From: Osedax fenrisi | Lineage: Eukaryota > Annelida > Polychaeta > Sabellida > Siboglinidae | Assembly (NCBI GenBank): GCA_964019155.1 | Contig: OZ025240.1 | Location: forward strand, 98,279,386-98,343,385 | Length of the DNA stretch: 64,000 bases | Direction of reading: 5' to 3' | In this document: piece by piece, positions 33,980-46,621 of the stretch | Numbering within the stretch: position 1 is the first letter of the stretch | How the letters are laid out: each line of letters begins with the position of its first letter | Notes under the pieces: generated by a model | What the model was told of the DNA's origin: nothing | Database searches by the model: none | Seen by the model: the letters and a program-made list of their open reading frames with translations, nothing else | Translations under genes and position numbers: made by a program

Positions 33980-35214
33980 TTAATAATCAAGAATTATACC
34001 AAGATATTTATAATTATATACGTTATTTATTAATGTATCATTTAATGAAATAATATTGTTTGGATATTTATTTGAGTTGAAATTTATCATTTCTGTTTTA
34101 CTAATATTGAATTTTAACTTATTATATTTATACCATTTTTCTATTTTTATTAAGGTTTTTTTAATTAAATTTGTTAGTTCTATATTATTATCTGCTGTAA
34201 AAGTTATAGCAGTATCATCTGCATATATTGTAAATTTTACATGATTATCTTCTAAATATAATGGTAGATCATTGACATAAATTATGAATAGTAAAGGGCC
34301 TAGTATGGAGCCTTGGGGTACACCGATATCATTAGTTATAATATCAGATTGTGTAATGTTAACTTTAACTAATTGAGTTCTATTATGTAAATAGTTTTTT
34401 ATCAGTTTAAGAGGAATCCCTCTAATTCCATATTTATCTAATTTGCTAATTATAATAGAATGATCAATAGTATCAAAGGCTTTACTTAAATCTAAAAATA
34501 ATGTATTTATTGCTTTATTTTCTTTTTTATTTTCCATTATATGGTTGTAAATATCTAGTGTAGCTTGAGTGGTATTATGTTTTTTAAGGAAACCATATTG
34601 AGTAGTATTTGTTATGTTATTATTTTGTATGAATTGCATTAGTCTATTATATATTATTTTTTCTAGTATTTTCGATAGTTGACTTAAAATTGATATTGGT
34701 CTATAGTTAGATATAATATTGATATTATTTTTTTTATGAATTGGTTTAATGGAGGATAGTTTCATTTTTAAGGGAAAAGTTCCTGACGATAAACATAGAT
34801 TACAAATATGGCTTAATGGAAGGTCAATGTAATCTTTTGAAATTTTTAACAATTTCATGTTTAGATAATCAGTGTTTAGAGAAGTCTTTGATTTATTATT
34901 TTGTATAATAGAATTTATCTCGTGTGTTGATGTGGGATGAAGATATATTGATTTAGATATTGGTGTAATGTTAATTGGGTTGATGTTATTTATGGGAGAG
35001 GTGAATTGATTATTTATGGATTGACTTGTATTTATAAAATAAGAGTTAAATGCATTTGCTATTTGTTTATCATTATTGAATTTATTTTCGAATTCATCTA
35101 TTATATAATTTGGAGATTGTTTAATTTGCTGTTTATTTATGAGGTTATTTATTAAATTCCAATTTTCTTTAGTAGATATACTATTTTTTATTTTACTATC
35201 TATATATGATTGCC
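33980..35214 (-). pseudogene. Retrotransposon ORF2, reverse transcriptase fragment
   Basis: Open without a start codon from the frameshift near 35,215 to the stop at 33,980. It shows SNYRPISILSQLSKI, FLDLSKAFDTIDH, GVPQGSILGPLLFIIY, the catalytic YADDTAIT box and YKYLGIILDY, then a stop where the LNW..H segment should follow. The RT core itself looks intact. The frameshift with the endonuclease part lies at a run of eight T (plus strand). Confidence 0.85.
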
Positions 35215-36324
35215 TTGGTTTTTTTTAATATTTAAGGTTAATTGATTTCTTAATTGTTTGTAGTTATATAAGTTGATTTCATTTTTATTATCTAAGTAAA
35301 GTTTATATAGTTTATACTTTTTATTAATATCTCTTTTTATTTTATTTGTTATCCAATTTTTTGAAAGAATATTTGAAGATATTTTATTTGTAAGTAGTGG
35401 GATAAATTGGTTAATTATTGATGTATATATGCTATAAAATTTGTTGTATGAGTTTTCAGAATCATTGTCTTCGAGGACCGAATCCCAATTCGTATTTTTC
35501 AGTGCATTAATAAGTCTTTTAGTATTATGTATTGTTATTTTCCTTGTTTTAATTTCATTTGAGTTATTTCGTATTTTGGTTTTTATTTTAATTATTGTAT
35601 ATATTGGGAGGAGGTCTGTCAAGTCTTCTAAGAGTATTCCACTATTATAAATATGTGTTGTGTTTATATTAGTGTAAATTTGATCTATAGTTGAAGTGTT
35701 ACTTTTATTGAATTGGGGTCTAGTGTTTTGAAGAATTTGAGGCGTTAGTCCTAATTTATTTATTAAAATGTTTAATTGAGATGGTTTGGGATCATTTGTT
35801 ATGATATTAAAATCACCCATAATTATTAAATCGTGTGAAATATATTTATGAAATTTACTATATAACATATTTATAAGATCTGCAGTTTTATTGAAAGGGC
35901 TATTATAAAGGCATGACATTATTATTTTTTTATTTTTTTTAAGTTTAATTTCTATTGTAAGTGTTTCTAAATAATCTTTTATATTAAAAGTAAGGTCTTT
36001 TATAAGTTCATATTGAATATTTTTTATAACATATATTGAAACACCTCCACCTCTACATTTATTTTGTTTCTGTCTATAGTTTGTTTGATATGTGTAGTTT
36101 GTTATATTATTATTGAAGTCATTATTACTATTTAACCAGGTTTCAGATAAACATATAATATGAGGTTTGATTATTAAAGTATCTATAAATTCTCTTAATT
36201 TATCCAGGTTTTGAGTAAGACTTCTAATATGTATGTGTATAATTATCAGATTATTTTTATTTATTATTAATTCTTTTGTAATACTATTAAATTGTTGTGT
36301 TGTTTTGTATTGGTTTGGTATCAT
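35200..36324 (-). pseudogene. Retrotransposon ORF2, endonuclease fragment
   Basis: 374 residues with IHIRSLTQNLDKL, ICLSETWL (catalytic Glu), RGGGVSIYV, IIMGDFNI and STIDQIYTN. The final SDH motif, essential in this nuclease family, reads TDLLPI, so the catalytic His is replaced by Leu. It ends at a frameshift. Confidence 0.85.
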
Positions 36325-36414
36325 ATAATAATAACTTTTATTTATGAAAATGATGAAATACGATCAAATTAATAATAAAATAATATTAATATAGGAATTA
36401 CTATAGGAATAATG

Positions 36415-36900
36415 AATTTTCTTTCAATAGAACTAACAATTCAAAGTTAGTATCATTTAGTGTATTGCGTTTCGGTTTTTTATATTGGTAGAAATACTAA
36501 ACATTCTTTCCACCGGCGCGGATGATGGTAGTATAGAATTGTATTTTATGAATAACATTTTTATAATAGGATAATTATTTAGCATATCTAAATTAGTATT
36601 TTTACTATTTATATAATTAAGTATTTCTATTTATACCGTTGATTTAGAAGTGGATGGTCCATTATCATCAATAACATAGAATTCATCTGAATTAGTTTTG
36701 CTTTGTTCTGGTGTAGTTATATAAAACTCGTTATCTGGGATTTGTCTATTAAAATATTTCTTAAATGTAGATAACAACATATCTTTTTCTTCTACGTAAT
36801 TACTTAACCAATTTAACTTACATTTTGGGTTATATATTATTGCTATAATGGCACTATTGATAGAATACTCAAATGAAAAATAATCGTTAAACCTAAGTAA
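36415..36900 (-). pseudogene. hAT transposase, C-terminal dimerisation region remnant
   Basis: Reading down from about 36,900: RFNDYFSF, AIIAIIYNPKCKLNWL, GPSTSKSTV, an in-frame TAA (36,633-36,631), LDMLNNYPIIKMLFIKYN then LPSSAPVERMFSISTNI. After a frameshift near 36,480 it reads RNTLNDTNFELLVLLKEN. SSAPVER-FS and the following FE-LL-LK-N are the signature of hAT dimerisation domains. The zinc-finger and catalytic parts are missing. Confidence 0.88.
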
Positions 36901-37058
36901 AGTTATAGTCATATATAATACGACCACAGGGAAATTGACAGTTTGACTCATTTTTGGCGTAGAGACTCTATTATAGAGTATATAATTAAATGTATTGTTT
37001 GATCTTGCATGTCTCGCGCGGTAAAATATTACGATTACACTAGTAAAAAAGATACATT

Positions 37059-37096
<38 letters not shown>

Positions 37097-37362
37097 TATT
37101 GATATGACAGCGTGAATGGGTGAGTACTCGCGAGTACTGCGTGGATCATTAGTGGTTCATGCAGCAGCCCGAAATTCATACGCTTATATAATAATACGAT
37201 CGAGATCCACGATCGGCGATCGATGATTGAGATCGCGATCGACGATCAAAATAATTACACGATTGACGATCGACGATCGACGATCGTTAGAAAATGATCG
37301 ACGAAATTGATCGACGATCGGCATCATGAAAAGTCGTGATCCTGCCCATCACTGGTTAAGAC

Positions 37363-37774
37363 ACAATGATTATATAAAGGATTAATAATTGATAATAATT
37401 AATAATATATATATATATGTAAGTAGACAACCTAATTATATATTTAAAAATTAAATTTAATAAAGATATAAAATATATATATAATTATAATGTAATATAT
37501 ATTATATATAATATAAAGAAATGTATACGTTTCTGTAGATAAATAATATAATAAATATAAAATAATAAATTACCTATTTGTGTATTTATTATTAAAAGAT
37601 TAAATAGAAATAGTCTTAGAGTTATGTTATCTAATATATTATAGTTATTTCCATACATTTTATTACTTTTTATTAATAATATGCCAATACTCATTTATTA
37701 TTTACCTAACTTACACACCTCTAAATCAAAATGTTAGTAAAAAATGTATACTCAAATAATTGTATACTCTAGAT
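37363..37774. other. AT-rich spacer between hAT elements
   Basis: Low-complexity AT sequence. No gene is seen. It ends with the CTCTAGAT target site (37,767-37,774) of the next element. Confidence 0.5.
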
Positions 37775-37953
37775 CAGTGGTCCCAACCTATGGTTCATGA
37801 CCTAAACTTGGATCATATGGTTTTTTGTTTGGGTCATGAGCAGGCCCAGTTATTTTGGGCCAAAGCACAAATTAAAATCAAAAAGCCCAAAATAAGAATT
37901 TTTAAAAGCCCAAAATAACTTATTTATATATAAAATATATATATATAAATAAT

Positions 37954-38044
37954 TAATATTAGTTATATAATTAGTTACCTCATTCTTATCAATTTGGTGA
38001 TAATATTGAAAAGAACGAAGTAACTAATTATATAACTAATATTA
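37954..38044. repeat. 25-bp perfect inverted repeat at retrotransposon 5' junction
   Basis: Arms 37,954-37,978 and 38,020-38,044 (TAATATTAGTTATATAATTA and onward) are perfect complements with a 41-bp loop. The right arm and most of the loop are retrotransposon coding sequence (frame QFGDNIEKNEV), so the left arm looks like a copied, inverted piece made at integration. Confidence 0.88.
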
Positions 38045-38658
38045 ATCCAAATTCATTATGTATCACCCCTACTAGCCCTGATGAAATAATTAATATTGTT
38101 TTAAATTCTAAACCTAAAAATAGTACCGATTATCATAATTTTTCTTTTAAATTGATAACACAGATAATTACTTCAATATGTAATCCTTTATCACATTTAA
38201 TAAATCTCTGTATCCTACAAGGTATATTTCCAAATTGCCTAAAAACAGCTAAAGTTATAACCATACATAAATCAGGTGACATTGATGATCCAACTAATTA
38301 CAGGCCTATTTCTTTATTATCGCCTTTTTCTAAAATTATAGAAAAAGTATTAAAACAAAGATTTTTAGATTTCATGGAGAAAAACAAGGTGATGAACAAT
38401 GCCCAATACGGTTTTAAAAAGGGGGTTTCAACTTCGGATGCATTATCAGATCTAACTGGGTTTATATCCTTGAATACAAAGAAATACTGTGCTACTCTAT
38501 CGATTGACTTAAAGAAAGCATTCGACTCCATCAGTCACGATATTTGGATAATAAAGTTAGAGAAGTATGGTTTTCGAGGAGTGGTTCTTAAATTGTTAGT
38601 ATCTTTCCTTAGTAACAGAAATCAATATGTATCTTATAATAGTTCTAAATCACAATAA
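37980..38658 (+). pseudogene. Retrotransposon RT fragment
   Basis: In one open frame: TPTSPDEIINIVLNSKPKNS, LQGIFPNCLKTAKVI, TNYRPISLLSPFSKIIEKVL, NAQYGFKKGVSTSDA and LSIDLKKAFDSISHD (first catalytic Asp). It breaks at SNRNQYVSYNSSKSQ, before GVPQGS and YADD, which are deleted. Confidence 0.85.
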
Positions 38659-39021
38659 AGCTATACGATTATTATACAGGAAAAATAGTAGAACTAATGT
38701 TGATTATATCTATAAACAACAGAATCTTTACTTTTAAAGAACTACTATTTGTTAATACATGTAAATTCATGTTCAGAGTTATAAAAGGAAAGACTTACTA
38801 ATTATTTCATAAGATATTATTCAAAATACAACATGCGAGATTCATATAGATTTATAAACCCTTTTGTAAAAAATAATTGTAAACAATTTAATATAACAAA
38901 TAATGGACCTAGATGCTGGAACAATCTTCCAATGTCTCTCAAATCTATTTATAGTAGTATTACATTAAAACAATTTTGTATTAAAATTAAGAATCTAATA
39001 TATACAGGTTTTATATTCTAA
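38659..39021 (+). pseudogene. Retrotransposon C-terminal fragment
   Basis: Resumes in shifted frames with IRLLYRKNSRTNVDYIYKQQ and then, from 38,833, MRDSYRFINPF, GPRCWNNLPMSLKS and LKQFCIKIKNLI. This is the usual end of such ORF2 proteins. Confidence 0.8.
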
Positions 39022-39757
39022 CATTATAGTATTCACCAGATCCTACACGATCTCAATATCCAAGCTCAGAGTTAATTCAGCTTGGAATGGAAAAGTCATT
39101 TGTCCATTTATTACCCTTTATTATTTTATTAAAATTATTTATATACATTTTATTATATCAAACTTTTTTTCGTAATTCTACTAACATGTTGATTATTTGA
39201 GTTATTTGAGTAATTGAGTTTGCTTACTCACTGTAATATTTATTATTACTTATAAGTATGATTTATTTTTATTTGTTGGTATGTACGTATTTAAATAGTG
39301 CGTAGAGATATGCATGTGGCTTGTTTGTGATTACCAGGGGATATTGTCTAATTGATCATGTGACGATTATGTCAACAAAACATTACAATTTATGGATTTA
39401 ACAACCCAGGGCCTGACCAACCCATATGGGCCTGACCAACCCGATACTTCTCGCATGGTTTGGTTTGGCAATTCCTCAATGTACGTTACTTGCACGGCTG
39501 CATGCATGCCTCTATATCACTTTACATATTATGTTACGTTATGTGACTTCATTATCGATATAAGATATATCATCATATCTCGACTATTACCATTATACTG
39601 TTACTACTATTATTATTATTATTATTATTGTTGTTATTATTATTATTATTATTATTATTTTATTAAGGGTATCCTTAGTATAAGCTAAACATAGCTTCTG
39701 GGTATCCCTCCGATTATTATAGCAAATATTCGGTAAATAAAATTCATTCATTCATTC

Positions 39758-42700
39758 AATGGATGTTCAGTATAAATCATGTAAACAATTATATTAATTG
39801 TATATTAATCTGTCTTTTGAATTATATTGATTTTGTTTCATTATCTATTTTTTCAAAATGAAAATCATTATTATTGTATATTTTATCATAATGATGAATA
39901 TCATTAATTTTATCATAATAATGAATATATATATAATATATTTTTATAATCAATATCTCTAAATTTATAATCATTAAAATGAATAATAAAAAAAAATGAT
40001 GGCACACAAATTATTTCTGATTTTCTACATATTATTTATATTGAAATATAAGTATTTGAATATATAAATATATTCATGTAAGTGTTATATAGATATTAAA
40101 TATAATACAATACACATGTTAACATTTGATTCATCTATATACAATTGATTTATAGTGATAGAATCAATTAGTAGGGATTTATAAGGAATATATTAATTTA
40201 TTAAATTTATTAAATAAGGAATGGTGGTTTATTTTTGGGAATATTTAATACAATTTTCGACAATAACTGGTATAACATTTAAGAAATTACAGAATCTTAA
40301 TTTGACAATTCATGAAGAAATAATTATCATTAATAATTTAGTAACTACTTTCAAAAATTGTAAGTTTAAAAATGTTCTAAATTAAATAAATTTTAATAAT
40401 ATTTGTAATGTATTAGTTTTCAATTGCGGATTATACAATAGAAATAATTGATACATTTAATTTAAACAATGAATTCATAATAAAGAAATAGGACATTATC
40501 AGCTGTATAAATATTTGTATTATATTTACATAATATGGTTTATATTTGTTATACATTTTAAGTGAATTTTCTGCTAACCTATATTATATGTGCTATATAC
40601 ATATTTGTTGGTTTTTTGCTGTTTATTTGGTTTGTGTGAAAAATATTGGTTTTTTATCTATATAATAATCATTATTAATACATATTTATAGTGAATGTTA
40701 TTTGTAATAAATACTTTTAAATTATTATTAGATATTTCAAATATATTATATTAAAAAGTATTATATATACTATAATATAATTTATACACATATTTATTAG
40801 TTATTTCAATAAATTCTTTCTACATTTTATTTTACTTTCGGCCAGGCATGTTTATTAAATGAATAACTTAATATAATATACATAATATAAACTATTATTA
40901 AACATGTTAATACAAATATTAAATGATACTATAGTATTGAATTTATATTCAATTATTTTATATAAAAAACCGAATAAACCACACAAAAAAAACAAATTAA
41001 AAAAACGGAACAACTATGTAATTCACACTTCCCTCCAGACGGCACTATTATTAAAAATATTTATACTAATATTAAATTATATTATTAGTATTAAATTATT
41101 ATATTATTTTACAATACTTTTATATAAAATAACCACAAATCCAAATATAACATGGTTTTTTTAATCAAAATATCAACAACAAAACTGAAAAATACTGGCC
41201 ATATAATTATGTTATTAATGTATACTATAAATTTGATATTGGATCGTATACGAATGATAATTTTTTCACTTTAATACATTTCAATTACATTTATTTTATC
41301 AAAATATTGCCATAAATATATTAAAACAACAAAAGAAACTTTATTAATATCGGTTGAAAGAGATTCTAACAATTCACCACATAATAGCCAAGATATGATT
41401 GACTAACAAAGCATTGTAAATATGTAAGGTAAAGTGTTTGTCAATGTTTTCAATATACAGACTAAATATTTTTTTACGAAACAATATAACTACGATATAG
41501 ATTCGAGTATAAAGAAATTATAGAAGAATATAAAAGAGAGCCAGAAGAACTAATAATATTTGTAAGTAACAATTTCGAAGATACGTAGAATGATATTAAA
41601 TATAAAAAATAAAAATAATTTGTCTGTAGCATAGCAACCATTATTCCTGTAACATCTGCTATGGAGTCAGATTTTGTTATACTAAAATATATTAAAAATA
41701 ATTATAAGAATAATATATGTAAAATTAGACTGGGCACTGCCCAGTGGTCAGGCGCTGGAGATCATCTACACCATGCTATTTATAGCTCCACCGAAAAAGT
41801 TTGGGATAAAAAATTAATAAAGATAATTACATAATTTTATTTTTATTCAATAGATACTATCCAAATTCATCTATATAAATTAATTTCATAAATATAATTA
41901 ATTTAAAAGTATGAAATAAAATAGTTTAAAAACGATGAATATTTGTTATTATAAATATATAACATAATTATACATAATCATTATTTATTTAATTAATATA
42001 AAATATAATATAACATCAAGATTTATTTATATTGGTGTATATGTTATACAGTAACAATTTCAGATAAAAATAATATAAATTAAAAAAGTAGTAGGCATTT
42101 ACATGTGGTTACTAAGTGAAAAAGTAAAAACTGGAGAAAATGACATTCAAAGTTTTTACATAAATAATCATAGATAATATGTACAAATATGCAACTATAT
42201 AAAATATACAATATAAAAACAAATATATAACACATGATTTGTATACTTATTTAATGCTATTTAATCTATGATCTATGCTAAAATAAATCTATAAATTTTT
42301 AAATTAAACGATTATTCTAATAAATCGTAATATAAGATTACATATTACAAGTATTTACATAAATACAAAATATATTTATAAATTTATTACTCATAAAACA
42401 CTTTATATTGATAGAAATACTCAAAAATATTAAAAAATATTTTAGGATATTATAAATAAAATACAGAACTTGGATAATACATAATAAAAAAATATTGGTA
42501 AAATTAAATTATTTAACACATTTTAACTCCAGCGCCTACCCTTAAAGGTTTACTTCATTCAAAGCAATACAATCTATTATCATAACTTTTATAAACTAAA
42601 GTTATTATAAAAACAATGAATTAGTATTACTCATTATTTAATCTCATTTTACATAATAAAAATTAAAAATGTATTTTTTTTGTTATAATTTTATCAATTC

Positions 42701-42840
42701 TTAAATTAAATAATATATATTGATAACTTATAAAATATACAAAAATAGATAGTATATATGGTAAATAATATGATAGTTATTAAATATATATTATGAATCA
42801 TAAATTATGATTGATATTAACGTATTAAGTTTTTTTAAAA
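39758..42840. other. Interior of the nested hAT element
   Basis: AT-rich, 3 kb, no open frame with recognisable similarity; the 86-codon frame at 40,904-41,164 is Ile/Leu/Tyr/Lys-rich and looks like chance. A palindromic ACTGGGCACTGCCCAGT at 41,731 and inverted GGCGCTGGAG / CTCCAGCGCC (41,752 and 42,525) hint at one more small element. Confidence 0.45.
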
Positions 42841-43121
42841 AGGCCCAAAATAAACTAAAATAAGCTATTTTGGGCCTTTTTATTTATTTTAGGCTTTGGC
42901 CCAAAATAACTGGGCCTGGTCATGAGACAATTGTTAATTTAAAAATTTGTTATCCAAAAATTGTAATTAAAAAAAAATGCTCCTGCATTATAATGTAATA
43001 CAAATCTAGTTACAAAATCAAAAAAATAAAAATGTTCATTGGGTCATGTTATATTTTGTAATTAGGAATTATCAAAAAAAAGGGTTATGACGAAAAAAGA
43101 TTGGGAACTACTACTCTGGAT

Positions 43122-43930
43122 AAAGTAGAATAATGACTAGACATTAATTAACTATTTAAATAGTTAATAATCTACCTAAACATCTTAACATGTTTTATAA
43201 CTAACCTAATATTTATATACCCATGAAAAAGGTTAAACAATGTAACCACTATTGTTAAGTATAGAAAATGTAACTTAACATATCGATATAGTACCCTATA
43301 CCGGATTCATTTATAGGTTGGGGTTTCAGGAACATTATCTCGGGTATTTAATATAATATAGAGTCAGCCTCAATATATTTATTATTAATTAGTTAGCTTA
43401 TTAATGTATTCCATGTTGAATTACATAGAAACATTACTTAAAGTAGTAATCAATTAAAGAGATAGACATGATTTAATCAGATAAACATGATTAATTCTTT
43501 ACATAAAATATTATTATAAGATATACCTAATATATTATTTATGTTTAATTTATAAAAATAAATACGTAATGCATAATAATAATATTTAAAAATTAATTTT
43601 AAAAATAATTCTCATACCGATATTTAATTACTCAGTAGTGAAGTAGAGTTTATATTATTATTGAATTCTATTTTAGTATAGATACTATAGATTATTTCCA
43701 AATAAAAAAATCGAGTTATCTTTAATATTTATTTTAATATAAAATTAAACACTAATTAATTAAACTATTATAAAATTACACTTTTAAACTAAATACTCGT
43801 ATATAGAATACACAATAATACTTGCAAGTAATAACATAATCCATTCATAGAATAATAATAGATTATATATATATATATAAAAGAGATGATAAATTCATAT
43901 ATGTAAATATATATATAGTCACATTCATAA

Positions 43931-44007
<77 letters not shown>

Positions 44008-44595
44008 ACTAGAGGTTACACGATGTATAGGTCAGATAAGTTAGAGCTTTGCTTGCAAATCATCTAGGTAATACAGGTATAGGTTAATAAGTTAATCAGT
44101 AGTTGCGGATATAGAACGAATGCGGTCATCTATCGAATAGAAGCGTACTAATTCACGATATGCGTAGGTGAGACAGAGGTTAACTTCTCGAATCTAAATT
44201 TTGATTATTAAACTCGAGTTAGATCTAAATATTACTCGAATATAATAGTAATATTAAGACGATTAAGATTCGGTGAATCAAGAGAGTGTGTGTGTATACT
44301 TAGGAGGCTAGTTAAATACCATTTAAATACTACTCGACAATAACGTTTAAATAGAATTAAACTATAAAGTAGATAGCAGGTTATTGATGATCGTGTGTTT
44401 TTATGTTGTGAGATATTTAATTTGAATATTGTTTAAATTGTCACTGGTGTACTATTCACTCTCGAGCCAATTTAAATATCAACTAATTCATTAGTAGTAT
44501 CATATAGTATATATATATATATATAGTATAGTATTAATGATTGTGGCGTATCAGTAAGGTGTACATAAACACAGCTAAGCCAATGTAATACATAA
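43122..44595. other. AT-rich spacer before block A2
   Basis: No gene or element is recognised. A (TA)n tract of about 65 bp spans about 43,935-44,001. The segment 44,020-44,590 is less AT-rich but has no good open frame. Confidence 0.5.
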
Positions 44596-44898
44596 CGATG
44601 CAATACTCGAATAGAGACCGTGCGCCGCTTAATCGTGCGAGATGACAAAGTAATACTAGACATGCTAGACGATATAAACATGTGTGCTACGTTATTAATG
44701 CTATGATATAAATTATGATATAAATGTTGATATATTAATAATATGATTATGATTCATAATGCAATATGGTCACTGAGGTTTAAACATGGGTTAACTTCAA
44801 CAAGAAATATTACTCATCCTGGACAGTTACCAAGATATGTAAGTGTATAGCATCAGATGTAAATATGTAGAAATTATCAGTGTAAAAGCATATATTAC

Positions 44899-45182
44899 CT
44901 ATGTGGCTCAATTGGAGAATGCGTCAGACACCAAATCATTAGGATACGGATTCAAGTCCCATCCGTACCGTTAAAAAAGGTCTTAAAATAATATTTAGAA
45001 ATGATCTTATATTAGTATGTATAAATAAATTATAGGTTCTCGTAAATGCCATGGGTATATTAACAGGATATCGGCTTCGAAGGGACATATAACCCATATG
45101 GTTATTTAGTTTAAAACTTCATCTAAGTTCCTGAATGGGATGGGATGGGATGAAAGTACTCCACCAAAATAACAATAAAAAT
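44899..45182 (+). mobile_element. tRNA-Arg-like SINE (A2 copy)
   Basis: Same element and position as 17,421-17,705, with A box TGGCTCAATTGG and B-box-like GGATTCAAGTCCC. Confidence 0.8.
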
Positions 45183-45296
45183 ATAACTAAAGCTTGTAAC
45201 TATACCTAATATGAAATACATATTTTAAACAATATAAATGTAAATCATTGTAAACTCGTCCGTTCATTATAAGAGTTTGAAACATAATATAGATAG

Positions 45297-45332
<36 letters not shown>

Positions 45333-46571
45333 TATATTGTTATTTAATAAATTGGTATTTAATAACAAATAAAATATTGATATATACAATTATATATTAT
45401 ATACAATCAAAGAAATAATTAAAATGTATACTTGAATACGTATACGTATATGTATAATGAATTTAATTATTATATTCATCCAATAAATTATATAATACAT
45501 TGTTTACATAATAATTTGTAAATAAAAATATGAACAATTTTAAATTTTAAATAAATTATTTATTTATTTTCTATTATTTATTAAACACATAATTGTTATT
45601 ATTATTATTTCGCACACTTGAATATATCTATATATTTATCTATATTCATTACGTTCAATACGTTTTCTAATTGAACACTTGGATCTTCAGACGACACCGA
45701 AATACAACAATACTAAGCAGACGTGATCTCGCAAGGTCAGTCAACATATTTACATTTCCGTAGGTGCATTCCTATAGATGCATTGACCTATAATACATAA
45801 TTATATTATAATACGAATATATATTATTTACATTGTATAATTATATATATGCACACATTCACATATATATATATATATATATAGATTACATTATTTTTAT
45901 TTATATGTGTATCAAAGTATATGTATTGATATGTATATCTAAAATATGTATTTGTTATTTTGAAATTATATATTAGGTCAATATTATTAACATATACATT
46001 ATTAAATTTAATAATACAAGTTTATTTAACCGTTAAGGGGGATTGTTTTATCCGTCTATAAATGTTCATATGTGTGTATATTTATTGAGAGATAGGGGAA
46101 TATGGCTAGGTAGATGTAGAGGGATGGATGGAGGAAGAGGAGAGAGATAATTCAACATATCGAGATAAATAGAGATAAATATAGATATATAGAGGTAGTT
46201 AAATATAGTAAAGTTCCCTCCTCGATCTATCCAGTTCATTTTTTCATTGATTTTGTACATTAATTATAATATATAATAATTATTGCAAGTAAATATATAA
46301 TTATATAACCGTGAATTGCATTGTTATTGATATTATGTGTAGGTAATATATTGTAGTTCCTGTAATTCGGGCAATATCGGGCCTATGTATCACTATATAT
46401 CCATTGTTATCCGTTACCTAACAATTTCAAGTAGTATAGTACCTATAGGCATTAACTACACTATATAACACACTACTAATATCATTATAATATCACTATC
46501 ATATTAATATAACAGTAAAAGTACATGATTCTATAATTCTACATACACACAGATACAGACACGCAAATATA

Positions 46572-46621
<50 letters not shown>

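Larger units (their letters stand above)
33034..36410 (-). mobile_element. Non-LTR retrotransposon inserted in the hAT element, decayed
   Basis: Minus-strand order: endonuclease, reverse transcriptase, C-terminal region, 3' UTR and a (TATC)n tail at about 33,035-33,020. It lacks ORF1 and is 5'-truncated. At least two frameshifts and one small deletion break the ORF. The type is CR1/L2-like. Boundaries are approximate. Confidence 0.8.
32835..37354. mobile_element. hAT element with transposase remnant, split by a retrotransposon
   Basis: The ends are CAGTGATGGGCACGATCACG and, reverse-complemented, CAGTGATGGGCAGGATCACG. The flanks are GTAAAGAC (32,827-32,834) and GTTAAGAC (37,355-37,362), an 8-bp hAT target duplication with one change; the A2 copy has GTTAAGAC on the left. 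Both ends carry dense GATCG/CGATC motifs, probably transposase-binding sites. Without the inserted retrotransposon it is about 1.1 kb and keeps only the C-terminal part of the transposase, so it is non-autonomous. Confidence 0.9.
37980..39757 (+). mobile_element. Non-LTR retrotransposon, 5'-truncated and internally deleted
   Basis: A plus-strand CR1/L2-like relic: 5' part of the RT, an internal deletion, a C-terminal region, a 3' UTR with GGGTATCC hairpin-like repeats (39,666-39,710), AATAAA and an (ATTC)n tail at 39,742-39,757. The element sits inside the nested hAT. That the 3' UTR belongs to the same insertion is inference. Confidence 0.75.
37841..42918. mobile_element. Nested hAT element, 5.1 kb, perfect ends
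   Basis: Perfect 26-bp terminal inverted repeats beginning CAGGCCCAGTTATTTTGGGC and a perfect 8-bp target duplication GTCATGAG (37,833-37,840 and 42,919-42,926). At least six GCCCAAAATAA motifs lie just inside the ends, probably binding sites. A decayed retrotransposon occupies 37,980-39,757. The remaining interior is AT-rich and I see no transposase, so it is non-autonomous or eroded. Confidence 0.92.
37775..43113. mobile_element. Short hAT element split by a nested hAT
   Basis: Left end CAGTGGTCCCAACC; right end reverse-complemented TAGTAGTTCCCAATC. The flanks CTCTAGAT (37,767-37,774) and CTCTGGAT (43,114-43,121) match at 7 of 8 bases. Removing the nested element (37,841-42,926 with one target copy) leaves about 250 bp with no coding capacity, a MITE of the CAGNGGTTCCCAACC type. 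Confidence 0.8.

Noticed and set aside
40904..41164. 86-codon open frame inside the nested hAT as a gene
   Set aside because: The composition is almost only I, L, Y, K, N and T. There is no motif of a hAT transposase.
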